From contig NZ_JABFTV010000010.1 of NCBI RefSeq assembly GCF_021404405.1, positions 62,001-126,000 on the forward strand: a stretch of DNA of 64,000 bases, given 5' to 3'. The position numbers and the translations under genes are program-made. Below are positions 8,426-17,609 of the stretch, piece by piece (within the stretch, counting starts at the first letter, position 1; each line of letters opens with the position of its first letter). This DNA is from Billgrantia aerodenitrificans (lineage in GTDB: Bacteria > Pseudomonadota > Gammaproteobacteria > Pseudomonadales > Halomonadaceae). A model generated the notes under the pieces. That model worked only from the letters and a program-made list of their open reading frames with translations. It did no database searches and was not told the origin of the DNA.

Positions 8426-10372
8426 TCAGGCTTCCTCCAGTTGGGGGGCGGTGCTGCGCAGGCGTCGCCACGCCTGGATCAGTTCGGCATAGTTGTCGGC
8501 AACCCGGCTTACCAGGGTGGCATCGTCAATGCGCCCGGCCAGCCACTCGCGGCTGGCTGCGGCGAAAAGGGTGCGACCCACGGTGAAGCCCTTGCAGCGC
8601 GCCTGGCGCGCGGCGCAGCCGAAGCCGCGCTTCATCTCCTCCATGGGGGCATCCAGGCCCAGCAGCACGACCCCTCGACAGTGAGGATCCTGGGCATCGA
8701 TGATCCGCCCCACGGCCCGCCACGCAGACTCGGACATGGCCGGCAGCTTCCACCAGTCGGGACGAATACCCAGGTTGTAGAGACGCTGCAGACTGCGCGG
8801 CAGGGTGGTGTCATCCTGCGGCATGCCGGCCGGCGGAATAACCTCCACCAGCAGCTCCAGGCCGTTGTCGCAGGCCGAGCGGTAGAGCTGGCGCAGACGC
8901 GCCTCCTGCTCCAGACGCAGGCCAATGGCATCGTCCGGGTGATAGAACACCAGGCACTTGATGATGTGCTCGGCGGGCCAGTGGCGCAGGCAGCTGCCCA
9001 AATCGTCACCATGCTGGAAGCGCAGCGGGCGAGAGCCGGGCAGCTCCACCGGGCGGCCGATCCACCAACCGCGCCCCGACGCCTCGCTGAGGGCATCCTG
9101 ACCGAGCACGTCGTCCACCAGGATGGCCGGCTTGGCCAATCCACAGCGCCGCCCCCCCTCCTCCGCCGCTTGTACCAGCAGGCGCTTGAGCTGCGGCAGA
9201 CACGCCGGGTCGGCGTGCTCTTCGCGGGCCATGTCGGTAAGCTGGCGGCGGTGGTCGAAGGCCAGGCCGCACACCTCGGGCCACGCGGTGGGCACTCTAG
9301 TGGTGACACGATGCAAGTGGTTGAGACGTTCGTCTCCGTCGGGGCGGGGCACCTCATCACGGCGCTCCAGGTAATCGAACAGCTCCTCCTCGGTGGGCAT
9401 GGCCGGTGCACAGCCATGGCGAGAAACCACTAGCGCCCCGCAGGCATTGGCGTAGCTGGCACTGGTCGCCCAACCCTCGCCGCGCAGCCAGCCTCGCAAG
9501 AGACCGCTCATGAAGGCGTCACCGGCCCCCAGCACGTTGAGTACCTCGACCGACACGCCACGAACCAGGATGCCTTCCTCGATCCGCGCGGGAATCTCGC
9601 CCTCGATTACCACACAGCCCAGGGGCCCGAGCTTACAGACCAGGGTGGCAGCGCTGATCCGGCGCACCGCTCGCAGCGCCGCCAAAGTATCGGTGCTGCC
9701 ACCGGCGATGTGGAACTCCTCCTCGGTGCCGACAATCAGATCGAAGTCGCCGAGCCACTGCTGCAGGTCGCCGGTGACCCTCTCATCGGCCACGAAGCGA
9801 GTTTCACCGTCGCCCGGCGCAGTAAGGCCCCACAACACCGGTCGATAGTCGATATCGAGCACCCGCTTGACGCCATGGGCGACGGCTGCGTCCAACGCCT
9901 TGCGGCAGGCAAGCCGCGTCGTCTGGGTCGAGAGATGGGTGCCGGTGATGGCCAGCGCCCGGGCTCGCCCGATGAAAGCTGGATCGATTGCCCTATGATC
10001 GATGGCCATGTCGGCGCAGTCCCGCCGGTAGAAGAGCAGCGGAAAGGTGTCGCGATCCTTGAGCGCCAGCAGTACCAGGCCGGTGTGGCGCTCTGGATCG
10101 GTCTGCAAGGCCGAGGTGTCGACCCCTGCGCGCTGCAACTCCTCGCGCACGAAGTTGCCCATCTGCTCATTGCCGACCCGCGACAGCATCGCCGACTTGA
10201 GCCCCAGCCTCGCCGTACCGTAGGCCACATTGCCGGAGCTGCCGCCCAGGTATTTGGCGAAGCTGGTAACATCCTCAAGGCGGCTACCGACCTGTTCCGC
10301 ATAGAGGTCGACGGCGACGCGGCCCAAGCAGATCAGATCCAGGGGGCGGTTGTCGGTGTTAACATCTTGCAT
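8426..10372 (-). CDS. iolC: 5-dehydro-2-deoxygluconokinase fused to DUF2090 aldolase-like domain
   Basis: A 648-aa two-domain enzyme. Residues about 1-330 are a PfkB/ribokinase-type kinase (LICLGRVAVDLYAEQ near the start, late ATP/anion-hole motif NVLGAGDAFMSGLLRG) that phosphorylates 5-dehydro-2-deoxygluconate. Residues about 335-640 are DUF2090, an aldolase-like domain (AFDHRRQLTDMA, VEVIPPAGMP, VGRTLFAAASREWLAG). This domain is thought to provide the IolJ step, splitting the product into DHAP and malonate semialdehyde. No separate iolJ is seen in the locus, which supports this. GAGGAACGCC precedes the ATG. Confidence 0.9.
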   Translation of the reverse strand: MQDVNTDNRPLDLICLGRVAVDLYAEQVGSRLEDVTSFAKYLGGSSGNVAYGTARLGLKSAMLSRVGNEQMGNFVREELQRAGVDTSALQTDPERHTGLVLLALKDRDTFPLLFYRRDCADMAIDHRAIDPAFIGRARALAITGTHLSTQTTRLACRKALDAAVAHGVKRVLDIDYRPVLWGLTAPGDGETRFVADERVTGDLQQWLGDFDLIVGTEEEFHIAGGSTDTLAALRAVRRISAATLVCKLGPLGCVVIEGEIPARIEEGILVRGVSVEVLNVLGAGDAFMSGLLRGWLRGEGWATSASYANACGALVVSRHGCAPAMPTEEELFDYLERRDEVPRPDGDERLNHLHRVTTRVPTAWPEVCGLAFDHRRQLTDMAREEHADPACLPQLKRLLVQAAEEGGRRCGLAKPAILVDDVLGQDALSEASGRGWWIGRPVELPGSRPLRFQHGDDLGSCLRHWPAEHIIKCLVFYHPDDAIGLRLEQEARLRQLYRSACDNGLELLVEVIPPAGMPQDDTTLPRSLQRLYNLGIRPDWWKLPAMSESAWRAVGRIIDAQDPHCRGVVLLGLDAPMEEMKRGFGCAARQARCKGFTVGRTLFAAASREWLAGRIDDATLVSRVADNYAELIQAWRRLRSTAPQLEEA

Positions 10373-10387
10373 GGCGTTCCTCCGCGT

Positions 10388-10423
10388 CGCGTGTCGTCTG
10401 GCGCCCAGCAGGCTGGGTGGTCA
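10388..10423 (-). repeat. stem-loop between transporter and enzyme genes
   Basis: An inverted repeat centred on CCCAGCAGGCTGGG (10404-10417), with outer arms GTCTG and CAGAC. It lies in the 135-bp gap between the importer ATPase gene and iolC. It has no clear T-run, so it is more likely an mRNA processing or stability element than a terminator. Confidence 0.45.
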
Positions 10424-10507
10424 GACAGCATCCGTCGAGCACTGCGCCGACGTTCCATTCACAGGGTGGATAATGCGGACCAGGCCCGGGCCTGCTCTGC
10501 CGCTCTC

Positions 10508-11395
10508 TTAATAACCGCCGGCCAGGCGAGCCTGGGACCGGGAGGAAGGGGCGGTGGCTGCGGATGATGCATGCGCTTTTCGAGGCGACCCCCGTGACTC
10601 CTGATCGCTGCGCTGAAACTCGGCCAGTTCGGCATCGAGACTCTCGAGCTCGGCACCTCCGGCCATCATGTTGAGCACCTCCTCGCGGCTCACCTCCTCC
10701 TTGCGGAAGGTGCCCAGGCTCGAGCCACGCTTCAACAGAGTGAAAGCGTCGGCGACCGGGTAGGCATGATGAACGTTATGCGTGATGAAGATCACCGCCA
10801 GCCCATCGGCCCTAGCCTTGGCGATATAGCGCAGCACCACCGAAGCCTGCTTGACCCCCAGCGCCGAAGTCGGCTCATCGAGTATCAGCACCTTGGCCCC
10901 GAAATAGACCGCTCGGGCGATGGCTACGCACTGGCGCTCGCCGCCGGAAAGGGTGCCCACCGGCTGAGTCGGGTCACGCACGTCGATGCCGATCTTAGCC
11001 ATCTCCTCCATGGCGACCCGGTCAGCGTACTTCCAGTCGATGCGCTTGAAAGGCCCCCAACCCACGGTGGGTTCGCGCCCCATGAAGAAGTTGCGTGTGA
11101 TCGACATCAGCGGAATCATTGCCAGGTCCTGAAAGACCGTGGCAATACCGGCATCCAGGGCATCCGCTGGCGATGTGAAGTCGGCGGGCCTGCCATCCAC
11201 CAGGAACTCTCCCTGCGTGGGCGGATGCACGCCGGAAAGCGTCTTGATCAGAGTCGACTTGCCGGCACCGTTGTCCCCTAGCAAGCACATCACCTCGCCG
11301 CTGTGGACTTTCATTGAGATATCGCTCAGAGCAATGACGCTGCCGAAGTGCTTGTGCACACCGCGCATCTCTATCATCGGGGTCTGGGTGCTCAT
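10508..11395 (-). CDS. sugar/inositol ABC transporter ATP-binding protein
   Basis: A 295-aa ABC ATPase with a single nucleotide-binding domain, of the carbohydrate uptake (CUT2-like, FrcA-type) group. Walker A is GDNGAGKS (residues 40-47), signature LSGGERQ, Walker [12 protein letters not shown], and the switch histidine is in [10 protein letters not shown]. The last 35 residues are low-complexity Ser/Ala/Arg and not part of the fold. The ATG overlaps the stop of the permease gene by one base (TGATG), indicating coupling. CUT2 systems often use a tandem-domain ATPase, so this short version probably works as a homodimer. Location points to inositol import. Confidence 0.88.
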   Translation of the reverse strand: MSTQTPMIEMRGVHKHFGSVIALSDISMKVHSGEVMCLLGDNGAGKSTLIKTLSGVHPPTQGEFLVDGRPADFTSPADALDAGIATVFQDLAMIPLMSITRNFFMGREPTVGWGPFKRIDWKYADRVAMEEMAKIGIDVRDPTQPVGTLSGGERQCVAIARAVYFGAKVLILDEPTSALGVKQASVVLRYIAKARADGLAVIFITHNVHHAYPVADAFTLLKRGSSLGTFRKEEVSREEVLNMMAGGAELESLDAELAEFQRSDQESRGSPRKAHASSAATAPSSRSQARLAGGY

Positions 11396-12507
11396 CAGTG
11401 GGCCTCCAGTGCTTTCTTGCGCACGAAATTGTTGAACAGCACGGCCACCAGCAGCATCGCGCCGAGGAAGACTTGGAACCAGTCGGTGTTGACGCCGGTA
11501 TAGAAAATGCCCATCTGGACCACACCGAAGATCAGCGCACCGAAGGAAGCACCGATGGCGGAGCCGTAGCCGCCGGTGAGCAACGCCCCGCCGATCACCA
11601 CGGCAATGATCGCTTCGAGCTCCTTGAGCATGCCGCGCATACTGTCTGCCGAGCCGGTGTCCATGACCTGCAGAGCGGCGTAGACGGTGGCGCAGAAGGC
11701 GGTGAACATGAACAGGGTTATCTTGACCAGGTTGACCGGCACACCCACGTTACGCGCGGCGTTCTTGTCACCACCACAGGCGAAGATCCAGTTGCCGAAG
11801 CGGGTCCCCAGCAGCACCCAAGTGGCCAAGGCCGTCAAGCCGACCCACCACACCACGGCGACCGGAATGCCGGACACCACCGGGTTGCCGGCGAAATTGG
11901 TAGCCAGCAAGCCGACCTCCGCTAACCACTGGAAAAGACTCGCCCCCACCACACCGGAAAAGAGTGGCGCCAGCCAGTCGCCGGCCATGGTCTCGTGAAT
12001 GCCACCGATCTGGGTACGCCCGGTGAACAGCCGCGGCAGGCCGATGGCCAGGCCTCGCAAGATGAACAGAAAGCCCAGGGTGACGATGAAGGAAGGCAGG
12101 CCCGTCCTGACCACCAACCAGCCGTTGATCGCCCCCACCAGCAAAGCACTGGCAAAGGCGAACAACAGGGCAGCCCACAGCGGCCAGCCGTACTGCACGG
12201 CGGGAATCGCAATCAGAATGCCAGCAAAACCGATCATCGAACCGATGGAAAGGTCGAACTCGCCACCTATCATCAGCAGGGCGGCAGCCACTGCGATGAT
12301 GCCGAGCTGAGCCGAGACCTCGAGAAAGTTGATCATGCCCCGGGCCGTGAACATGCCGGTACCGGCGGCGACGACGCTGAAGAAGGCGATCACCAGGATG
12401 GCGCCTGCCACGGCGCCAAACTCAGGGCGACTCAGCGCCTTTTTCAGCGGACTGGCCTTCTTCAACCGCTCGTCATCTGACATTTGCTTGGCAGAGGTAG
12501 CTGTCAT
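11395..12507 (-). CDS. sugar/inositol ABC transporter permease
   Basis: A 370-aa polytopic inner-membrane permease of the BPD_transp_2 (RbsC/FrcC) family. It has roughly ten hydrophobic segments, for example [17 protein letters not shown] and [15 protein letters not shown], and the family motif [16 protein letters not shown]. The cytoplasmic N-terminus is long and charged (about 30 residues). AGGAG is upstream of the ATG. It lies between the binding-protein gene (38 bp upstream) and the ATPase gene (1-bp overlap), forming a canonical three-gene importer. Confidence 0.9.
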   Translation of the reverse strand: MTATSAKQMSDDERLKKASPLKKALSRPEFGAVAGAILVIAFFSVVAAGTGMFTARGMINFLEVSAQLGIIAVAAALLMIGGEFDLSIGSMIGFAGILIAIPAVQYGWPLWAALLFAFASALLVGAINGWLVVRTGLPSFIVTLGFLFILRGLAIGLPRLFTGRTQIGGIHETMAGDWLAPLFSGVVGASLFQWLAEVGLLATNFAGNPVVSGIPVAVVWWVGLTALATWVLLGTRFGNWIFACGGDKNAARNVGVPVNLVKITLFMFTAFCATVYAALQVMDTGSADSMRGMLKELEAIIAVVIGGALLTGGYGSAIGASFGALIFGVVQMGIFYTGVNTDWFQVFLGAMLLVAVLFNNFVRKKALEAH

Positions 12508-12545
12508 GGTAGGAGTCTCCAGAGGTGATTAACGAGACATCCGCC

Positions 12546-13478
12546 TCAGCGGATGCCGCGTTCGGTCAGCTCGATGACCTGTTCGGCAGTCTCAGGGGTG
12601 ACAAAGGCAGGCCCGGTGAGCAGGTCGGTAGCCGGCATCAGCAGGTGCTTGACGTACTGATTGATGGTCACGACGCCTTGATAGCCCTGCAGGTAGGGCT
12701 GCTGGTCGATAGCGAAATCCATGTCTCCCGCCGCCACCGTCTGCAGAATGCGCGGTGAGAGATCGAAGGTACCGAACTGCAGCTGCCCTAGAGCGCCTTC
12801 GCTGCGCAGAGCCTCGATCACCGGCTCGGTGCTCAGCGGCCCAAGGCCGAGGATGGCGTCTACTTCACGATTCTGGTCGAGGTATGCGATCAAGGAGTTG
12901 CGAATTTCGGTAGGGTCAATGGTAGTGGCCAGTTGGGAGGCATTGCCCCCGAACCCCTCCAGAAAACCCTCACAGCGCTGGTCGAGGCCCACATTGCCCT
13001 GCTCGTGGTTGACGCATAGCCCATGGCTGGCACCGTTCTCGATCATGCGCTCGGCGGCCATCTTGCCGGCCAGATGTTCGTCCATGCCGATATAGAGATC
13101 GGCACCGTAGTCTCGGGCCACATGCCCCCCGGAGTTGATCACCACGACCGGTATTCCTTCGTCCTTAGCCCCCTGCATCAAGCTGCCCATGGCATCGGGG
13201 CTGGTCAGCGTCAGAATGATGCCATCAGGCTCGGAAGCAATGGCCGCTTCGAGCAGCTGTCGCATGCGTGCCACGTCGAAGGTGGTAGGCGCGCGATACT
13301 CCAGACGCACACCAAGCTCATCGGCGGCATCCTCAGCCCCCGTCTTGACGATGGACCAGAAGGGATCGGCAGCCTGGCCGTGGGTGATCATGATGTAGCG
13401 CTGGCTGTCGGCCTGGGCGGCGGCGCTGAGCAGAGTCGCTGTGGCCGAGGCGGCCAGCAGATAGGAGAGACGTGCCAT
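12546..13478 (-). CDS. periplasmic sugar/inositol-binding protein
   Basis: A 310-aa periplasmic binding protein of the Peripla_BP_4 (ribose/inositol-binding) family. It starts with a Sec signal peptide (hydrophobic LAASATATLLSAAAQA, cleavage near residue 23). The mature N-terminus reads YIMITHGQAADPFWSIVKTGA, and further motifs are PDGIILTLTSPDAM and VVVINSGG. As first gene of the left inositol arm it would be the most highly expressed and should deliver myo-inositol or a related polyol to the permease. The specific ligand is inferred from context. Confidence 0.88.
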   Translation of the reverse strand: MARLSYLLAASATATLLSAAAQADSQRYIMITHGQAADPFWSIVKTGAEDAADELGVRLEYRAPTTFDVARMRQLLEAAIASEPDGIILTLTSPDAMGSLMQGAKDEGIPVVVINSGGHVARDYGADLYIGMDEHLAGKMAAERMIENGASHGLCVNHEQGNVGLDQRCEGFLEGFGGNASQLATTIDPTEIRNSLIAYLDQNREVDAILGLGPLSTEPVIEALRSEGALGQLQFGTFDLSPRILQTVAAGDMDFAIDQQPYLQGYQGVVTINQYVKHLLMPATDLLTGPAFVTPETAEQVIELTERGIR

Positions 13479-13537
13479 GGTGGTTTCCTCGCGGTTGTCG
13501 TTATGTGGTGCTCGCTAGGTGAAACGCATTTACGGCA

Positions 13538-13553
13538 TGAAATATAGATTCCA
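13538..13553. promoter_or_regulatory. putative IolR operator, copy 1 (imperfect)
   Basis: TGAAATATAGATTCCA, an imperfect version of the palindrome at 13598-13613, 60 bp (close to six helical turns) from it. It lies near the importer gene and would suit repression of the left arm. Confidence 0.5.
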
Positions 13554-13597
13554 CCCTCCGGGTAAATCAAATCATTTATTCCATACTTTGGTTTAAA

Positions 13598-13613
13598 TGG
13601 AATTTTCATTCCA
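13598..13613. promoter_or_regulatory. putative IolR operator, copy 2 (perfect)
   Basis: TGGAATTTTCATTCCA is a perfect inverted repeat of six bases with a 4-bp spacer. It fits the GGAA-N6-TTCC pattern described for RpiR-type IolR of Sinorhizobium. It lies 65 bp before the regulator gene start. Confidence 0.6.
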
Positions 13614-13677
13614 ATACACCTAGACTGCTCACTAAGCATTCGAGCCAGCCCCATGCGACGGCAAGGAACCAGGACAA

Positions 13678-14538
13678 ATGACCACACCCCAGGACTTCGA
13701 CGAGTTGGAGGCACGTATCACGACGGACTACCCGTCGCTAAGCCGGCGCCTACAACAGACGGCTCGCTTCCTGCTTGACCACCCTCAGGAGGTGGCATTC
13801 GCCACCGTGGCAAAACTTGCCGAGCAGGCCGGGGTCACCCCCTCGACTCTGATCCGCTTTGCCAACAGCTTCGGCTTCAAGGGTTTCTCGGAGATGCAAC
13901 AGCTGTTCCGCACACGGCTAGTGGACGAACTGCCCAACTACACCGAGCGGATCCGTGCGGTGCGCAGCGCCACTGGCGAGACACCCGACAGCACCCAACT
14001 GCTGTGGGAGTTCGCCGATGCCAATCGAGAGGTCTTGGAGCAGTTGCCGGGGCGCATCGATCCCCGCCAGTTGGAACAGGCCCTGGACATCTTCGAACGA
14101 GCCCAGGCGGTCCATGTGATGGGCGCCCGGCGCAGCTTCGTGGTGGCCAGCTATATGACCTATGCGCTGCACCACATCGACAAGAGAACTGTGCTGGTCA
14201 ACGGCCTAGGTGGGATGTACGGCGAACAGGTACGCGCCATCGGCAGTCAGGACGCCCTGCTGGTGATCAGCTTCTCGCCCTATGCGGAAGAGAGTCGGCA
14301 GGTGGCGGAGGCTGCCAGGGAACGCGGCCTACCCCTGGTAGTGATCACCGATTCCAACCTGAGCCCGCTGGCCCGTCTGGCCGACGTAGCGCTGGTCGTG
14401 CACGAAGCCGAGGTCAAGAGCTTCCGCGGCCTCACCGCCTCGTTCTGCTTGGCTCAGACCCTGGCCATCTCATTGGGTGTACGTCAGGACAAGGCGCGTG
14501 ATCGACTTCCCGCTGGAGACACCGCCGGACGGGCCTGA
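13678..14538 (+). CDS. iolR: MurR/RpiR family transcriptional regulator of inositol genes
   Basis: A 286-aa regulator with an N-terminal RpiR helix-turn-helix (about residues 1-77, including FATVAKLAEQAGVTPSTLIR) and a C-terminal sugar-phosphate-binding SIS domain (about 120-250, VHVMGARRSFVVASY and DALLVISFSPYAEESRQVA). AAGGAACCAGGACAA precedes the ATG. It starts the right inositol arm and is divergent from the importer. It most likely represses both arms until a pathway intermediate binds the SIS domain. The name iolR follows position and family, not experiment. Confidence 0.82.
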   Translation: MTTPQDFDELEARITTDYPSLSRRLQQTARFLLDHPQEVAFATVAKLAEQAGVTPSTLIRFANSFGFKGFSEMQQLFRTRLVDELPNYTERIRAVRSATGETPDSTQLLWEFADANREVLEQLPGRIDPRQLEQALDIFERAQAVHVMGARRSFVVASYMTYALHHIDKRTVLVNGLGGMYGEQVRAIGSQDALLVISFSPYAEESRQVAEAARERGLPLVVITDSNLSPLARLADVALVVHEAEVKSFRGLTASFCLAQTLAISLGVRQDKARDRLPAGDTAGRA

Positions 14539-14591
14539 TATTGCCCTGTTCACGGCTCGCTTCGACCAACCACAACTCATCAGGAGCCACC

Positions 14592-15587
14592 ATGAAAATT
14601 GCCCTGATCGGCGCCGGTCGCATCGGCAAGGTGCATGCGTTTTCCATTGGCCAGCACCCAGCCGTGACGCTAGCCGCCGTTAGCGACTGCCACGCACCCG
14701 CCGCCGAGGCACTGGCCGCCCACTATGGCACCCGAGCTCTGAGCGCCGAGGCTATCTTCGCCGATAGCGACATCGATGCCGTGCTGATCGCCTCCAGCAC
14801 TCCAACCCACGCCGAGTATTTGGAGCAGGCAGCCCGTGCCGGCAAGGCGATCCTCTGCGAGAAGCCCATCGCCCTGGATCTGGACCGCACCCGGGTGGCC
14901 TTGCAGGTGCTTGAAAGCCACCCCGTCACCTGTGCCCTGGGTTTCAACCGCCGACACGACCCCCAGTTCGCCGCCCTCAAGAAGGCACTGATGGAGGGTC
15001 GCATCGGCACTCTCGAAACGCTGACCATCATAAGCCGCGATCCAAGCCCACCCCCGGCGGAGTATGTCGGCGCCTCCGGCGGCCTGTTCCGTGACATGAC
15101 GATCCACGACTTCGACATGGCCCGCTGGCTGCTCGACGAGCCCATCAGCCATGTCCACGCCGAGGGCAGCTGCCTGATCGACCCTGCCATTGGCGAGGCC
15201 GGCGATGTGGACACCGCCATGCTGACCCTGACCACTGTCAGCGGCCGGCTTTGTCATATCGGCAATTCGCGCCGCGCCTGCTATGGCTATGACCAGCGCA
15301 TCGAGGCCTTCGGCAGCGAGGGTATGCTGCAAGCCCAGAACGAGAGCGAGACCCGCCTGCGCTTCACCGGCGAACCGGGCCAGGTAGAGGAGAAACCCAA
15401 GTGGTTCTTCCTGGAACGCTACGCCGAGGCCTACAGCCGCGAAATCGGCGACTTCGTCGAGGCATGGCAGACACAGCGCCCTCCACTTGCCGGCGTCAAC
15501 GACGGCCTGGAGGCTCTGCGCCTGGCCGAGGCCGCCGAACGTTCGCTGAAGGAGGGCCGCCGCATCGCCCTCGACGACATTCACTGA
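14592..15587 (+). CDS. iolG: myo-inositol 2-dehydrogenase
   Basis: A 331-aa Gfo/Idh/MocA dehydrogenase that oxidises myo-inositol to 2-keto-myo-inositol with NAD+. The N-terminal Rossmann motif is ALIGAGRIGKVHAFSI, the conserved EKP is in ILCEKPIALDLD, and the catalytic Asp/His segment is FRDMTIHDFDMARWLLDE. CAGGAG lies just before the ATG at 14592; the upstream in-frame extension overlaps the iolR end and lacks family similarity. It is followed by iolB, so the first and third enzymatic steps sit in the right arm. Confidence 0.92.
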   Translation: MKIALIGAGRIGKVHAFSIGQHPAVTLAAVSDCHAPAAEALAAHYGTRALSAEAIFADSDIDAVLIASSTPTHAEYLEQAARAGKAILCEKPIALDLDRTRVALQVLESHPVTCALGFNRRHDPQFAALKKALMEGRIGTLETLTIISRDPSPPPAEYVGASGGLFRDMTIHDFDMARWLLDEPISHVHAEGSCLIDPAIGEAGDVDTAMLTLTTVSGRLCHIGNSRRACYGYDQRIEAFGSEGMLQAQNESETRLRFTGEPGQVEEKPKWFFLERYAEAYSREIGDFVEAWQTQRPPLAGVNDGLEALRLAEAAERSLKEGRRIALDDIH

Positions 15588-15605
15588 ATGCCACAGGAGC
15601 GCCCC

Positions 15606-16418
15606 ATGACGTCACTACTGGTACACCCCCACGAGCCCGACGCCCAGGGCAAGGTGCTGGAGGTCACCCCGCAATCCGCCGGCTGGGAGCACGTCGGCTT
15701 TCGCGTGCACGAGCTAGCTCGTGGCCAGCGCCTAGAAGCCAATACCGAGGATCGCGAGCACTGCCTGGTGCTGCTCTCCGGCCGCGCCACCGTGACCAGC
15801 GGTGAGCATCGCTGGGAAGAAATCGGCAAGCGCATGGACATCTTCGAGAAGATCCCGCCCTATGCCGTCTACCTGCCGAATGGCGTGAGCTACAGCGTCG
15901 AAGCTACTACCGACTTGACGCTGGCAGTCTGCAGCGCTCCGGGGTTCGGCAGCCACCAGCCGCGACTGATCGCCCCGGAACAGATCAAGCGCAGCACCCG
16001 TGGCAGCGGCACCAACACCCGCCATATCCAGGACATCCTGCCGGAAACCGAGCCGGCGGATAGCCTGCTGGTGGTGGAGGTCTACACGCCGGCAGGCAAC
16101 TGGTCGAGCTATCCGCCTCACAAGCATGACACGGACAACCTGCCCGAGGAGTCGGTCCTCGAGGAGACCTATTACCACCGCGTGAACCCGTCTCAGGGCT
16201 TCGCCTTCCAGCGGGTCTATACCGATGACCGCTCCCTGGACGAAACCATGACGGTGGAGAACGGCTGCTGCGTGATGGTGCCGTACGGTTATCACCCGGT
16301 GGGTGCCGCCCACGGCTACGAGCTCTACTATCTCAATGTAATGGCCGGACCCAAGCGGGCATGGAAGTTTCAGAACGACCCTGCCCATGAGTGGATCGTC
16401 GAGCAGCAAAGCAGTTGA
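15606..16418 (+). CDS. iolB: 5-deoxy-glucuronate isomerase
   Basis: A 270-aa bicupin of the IolB/KduI family that isomerises 5-deoxy-glucuronate to 5-dehydro-2-deoxygluconate. Metal-binding candidates are in YPPHKHDTDNLPEESVLEE and VPYGYHPVGAAHGYELYYL. The ATG at 15606 has AGGAG 7 bases upstream and gives the family length of 270; an earlier ATG at 15588 abuts the iolG stop without a site. It is the last gene of the right arm. Confidence 0.93.
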   Translation: MTSLLVHPHEPDAQGKVLEVTPQSAGWEHVGFRVHELARGQRLEANTEDREHCLVLLSGRATVTSGEHRWEEIGKRMDIFEKIPPYAVYLPNGVSYSVEATTDLTLAVCSAPGFGSHQPRLIAPEQIKRSTRGSGTNTRHIQDILPETEPADSLLVVEVYTPAGNWSSYPPHKHDTDNLPEESVLEETYYHRVNPSQGFAFQRVYTDDRSLDETMTVENGCCVMVPYGYHPVGAAHGYELYYLNVMAGPKRAWKFQNDPAHEWIVEQQSS

Positions 16419-16481
16419 GAAAAGCTGTGGCCCGGCAGCACCGGTCTGACCGTCTCTATCACCAAGCCCTCAGCTAGCCCC

Positions 16482-16501
16482 AAGCCAAGCGAAGCGGCGG
16501 G
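16482..16501 (+). repeat. 20-bp direct repeat, right copy
   Basis: Identical to 2817-2836 and in the same orientation, 63 bp beyond the iolB stop codon. Bases on either side are not conserved between the two copies. Confidence 0.9.
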
Positions 16502-16522
16502 GTCAGCAAAATCTGAATGGTC

Positions 16523-16554
16523 GAGCGCCGGCGCGAATCTTCGCTCCGGCGCTC
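16523..16554. terminator. hairpin between iolB and gap (convergent)
   Basis: GAGCGCCGG pairs with CCGGCGCTC, and an inner GCGAA/TTCGC extends the stem. It lies between the ends of iolB and gap. No strong T-run follows on either strand, so termination efficiency is uncertain. Confidence 0.6.
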
Positions 16555-16586
16555 ACGGTTCCGGCCACTCGGTCCGTATCGACGTG

Positions 16587-17609
16587 TCAGGCCGCTTCGC
16601 GCTTGGCATCGCCCGCGGCATGCATGGCCAGCGCCGTGTCGAGCATGCGGTTGGAGAAGCCCCATTCGTTGTCGTACCAGGCCATCACCTTGACCAGGCG
16701 ACCGTTCACCCGGGTGTGGTTGCTGTCGAAAGTGGAAGAGTTGGCGTCGTGGTTGAAGTCGATGGAAACCAGCGGCTGGGCGTTGACCGCCAGCACCGGC
16801 GAGGCCTCGGCGGCCTTGGCGAGGATCTCGTTGATCTCTTCTCTGGTGGTGTCGCGTCCGGCGGTGAACACCAGATCCACCAGCGAGACGTTGATCACCG
16901 GCACCCGCACCGCCAGGCCGTCGAACTTGCCCTTCAGTTCCGGCAGCACCAGCCCCACCGCGGCAGCAGCGCCGGTCTTGGTCGGGATCATCGAGTGAGT
17001 GGCACTGCGCGCCCGGTAGGGGTCGCTGTGGTAGACGTCGGAGAGGTTCTGATCGTTGGTGTAGGCGTGCACCGTGGTCATTAGGCCATTCTCGATACCC
17101 ACCGTATCGTTGAGCGCCTTGGCCACCGGCGCCAGACAGTTGGTGGTGCAAGAGGCGTTGGAGACCACCTTGTGCTCGGGCTTCAGCACCTGCTCGTTGA
17201 CCCCGAACACGATAGTGGCGTCGGCGTCCGGGCTCGGCGCCGAGATGAGCACGCGCTTGGCCCCCGCCTCGAGATGCTTGGCGGCGGCCTCACGCTTGGT
17301 GAACAGGCCGGTGCACTCCATCACCAGGTCCACGCCCAGCGTCTTCCACGGCAGTGCGCCCGGATCGCGCTGGGAGAAGATGGCAATACGGTCGCCGTCC
17401 ACGCTGAGGCTCTCCTCGTCGTGCTCCACCTTGAACGGAAAATGGCCGTGCACGGTGTCGTGGCGCAGCAGGTGGGCGTTGAGCGCGGGATCGCCCAAGT
17501 CGTTGATGGCGACGATCTGGACCTGCTTGCGATAGCCGTTCTCGTACAGAGCGCGCAGCACGTTGCGGCCGATGCGACCGAATCCGTTGATGGCGATCTT
17601 GAGCGTCAT
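16587..17609 (-). CDS. gap: glyceraldehyde-3-phosphate dehydrogenase, type I
   Basis: A 340-aa GAPDH. The N-terminal Rossmann motif is [15 protein letters not shown], the catalytic cysteine is Cys154 in [12 protein letters not shown], and the phosphate-site segment is [19 protein letters not shown]. The ATG at 17609 has GGAGG at good spacing; the longer frame upstream is leader. It is divergent from pyk. An erythrose-4-phosphate dehydrogenase (Epd) is the main alternative, since the families are close. Position next to pyk, mgsA and pgi favours GAPDH. Confidence 0.88.
   Translation of the reverse strand: MTLKIAINGFGRIGRNVLRALYENGYRKQVQIVAINDLGDPALNAHLLRHDTVHGHFPFKVEHDEESLSVDGDRIAIFSQRDPGALPWKTLGVDLVMECTGLFTKREAAAKHLEAGAKRVLISAPSPDADATIVFGVNEQVLKPEHKVVSNASCTTNCLAPVAKALNDTVGIENGLMTTVHAYTNDQNLSDVYHSDPYRARSATHSMIPTKTGAAAAVGLVLPELKGKFDGLAVRVPVINVSLVDLVFTAGRDTTREEINEILAKAAEASPVLAVNAQPLVSIDFNHDANSSTFDSNHTRVNGRLVKVMAWYDNEWGFSNRMLDTALAMHAAGDAKREAA

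Larger units (their letters stand above)
13479..13677. promoter_or_regulatory. divergent inositol control region
   Basis: A 199-bp AT-rich segment between the importer gene (left) and the RpiR-type regulator (right). It contains two palindromes ending in ATTCCA (separate entries) and AT-rich stretches suitable for promoters in both directions. It is the only clear regulatory region of the inositol locus, so both arms are probably co-controlled here. Confidence 0.65.
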
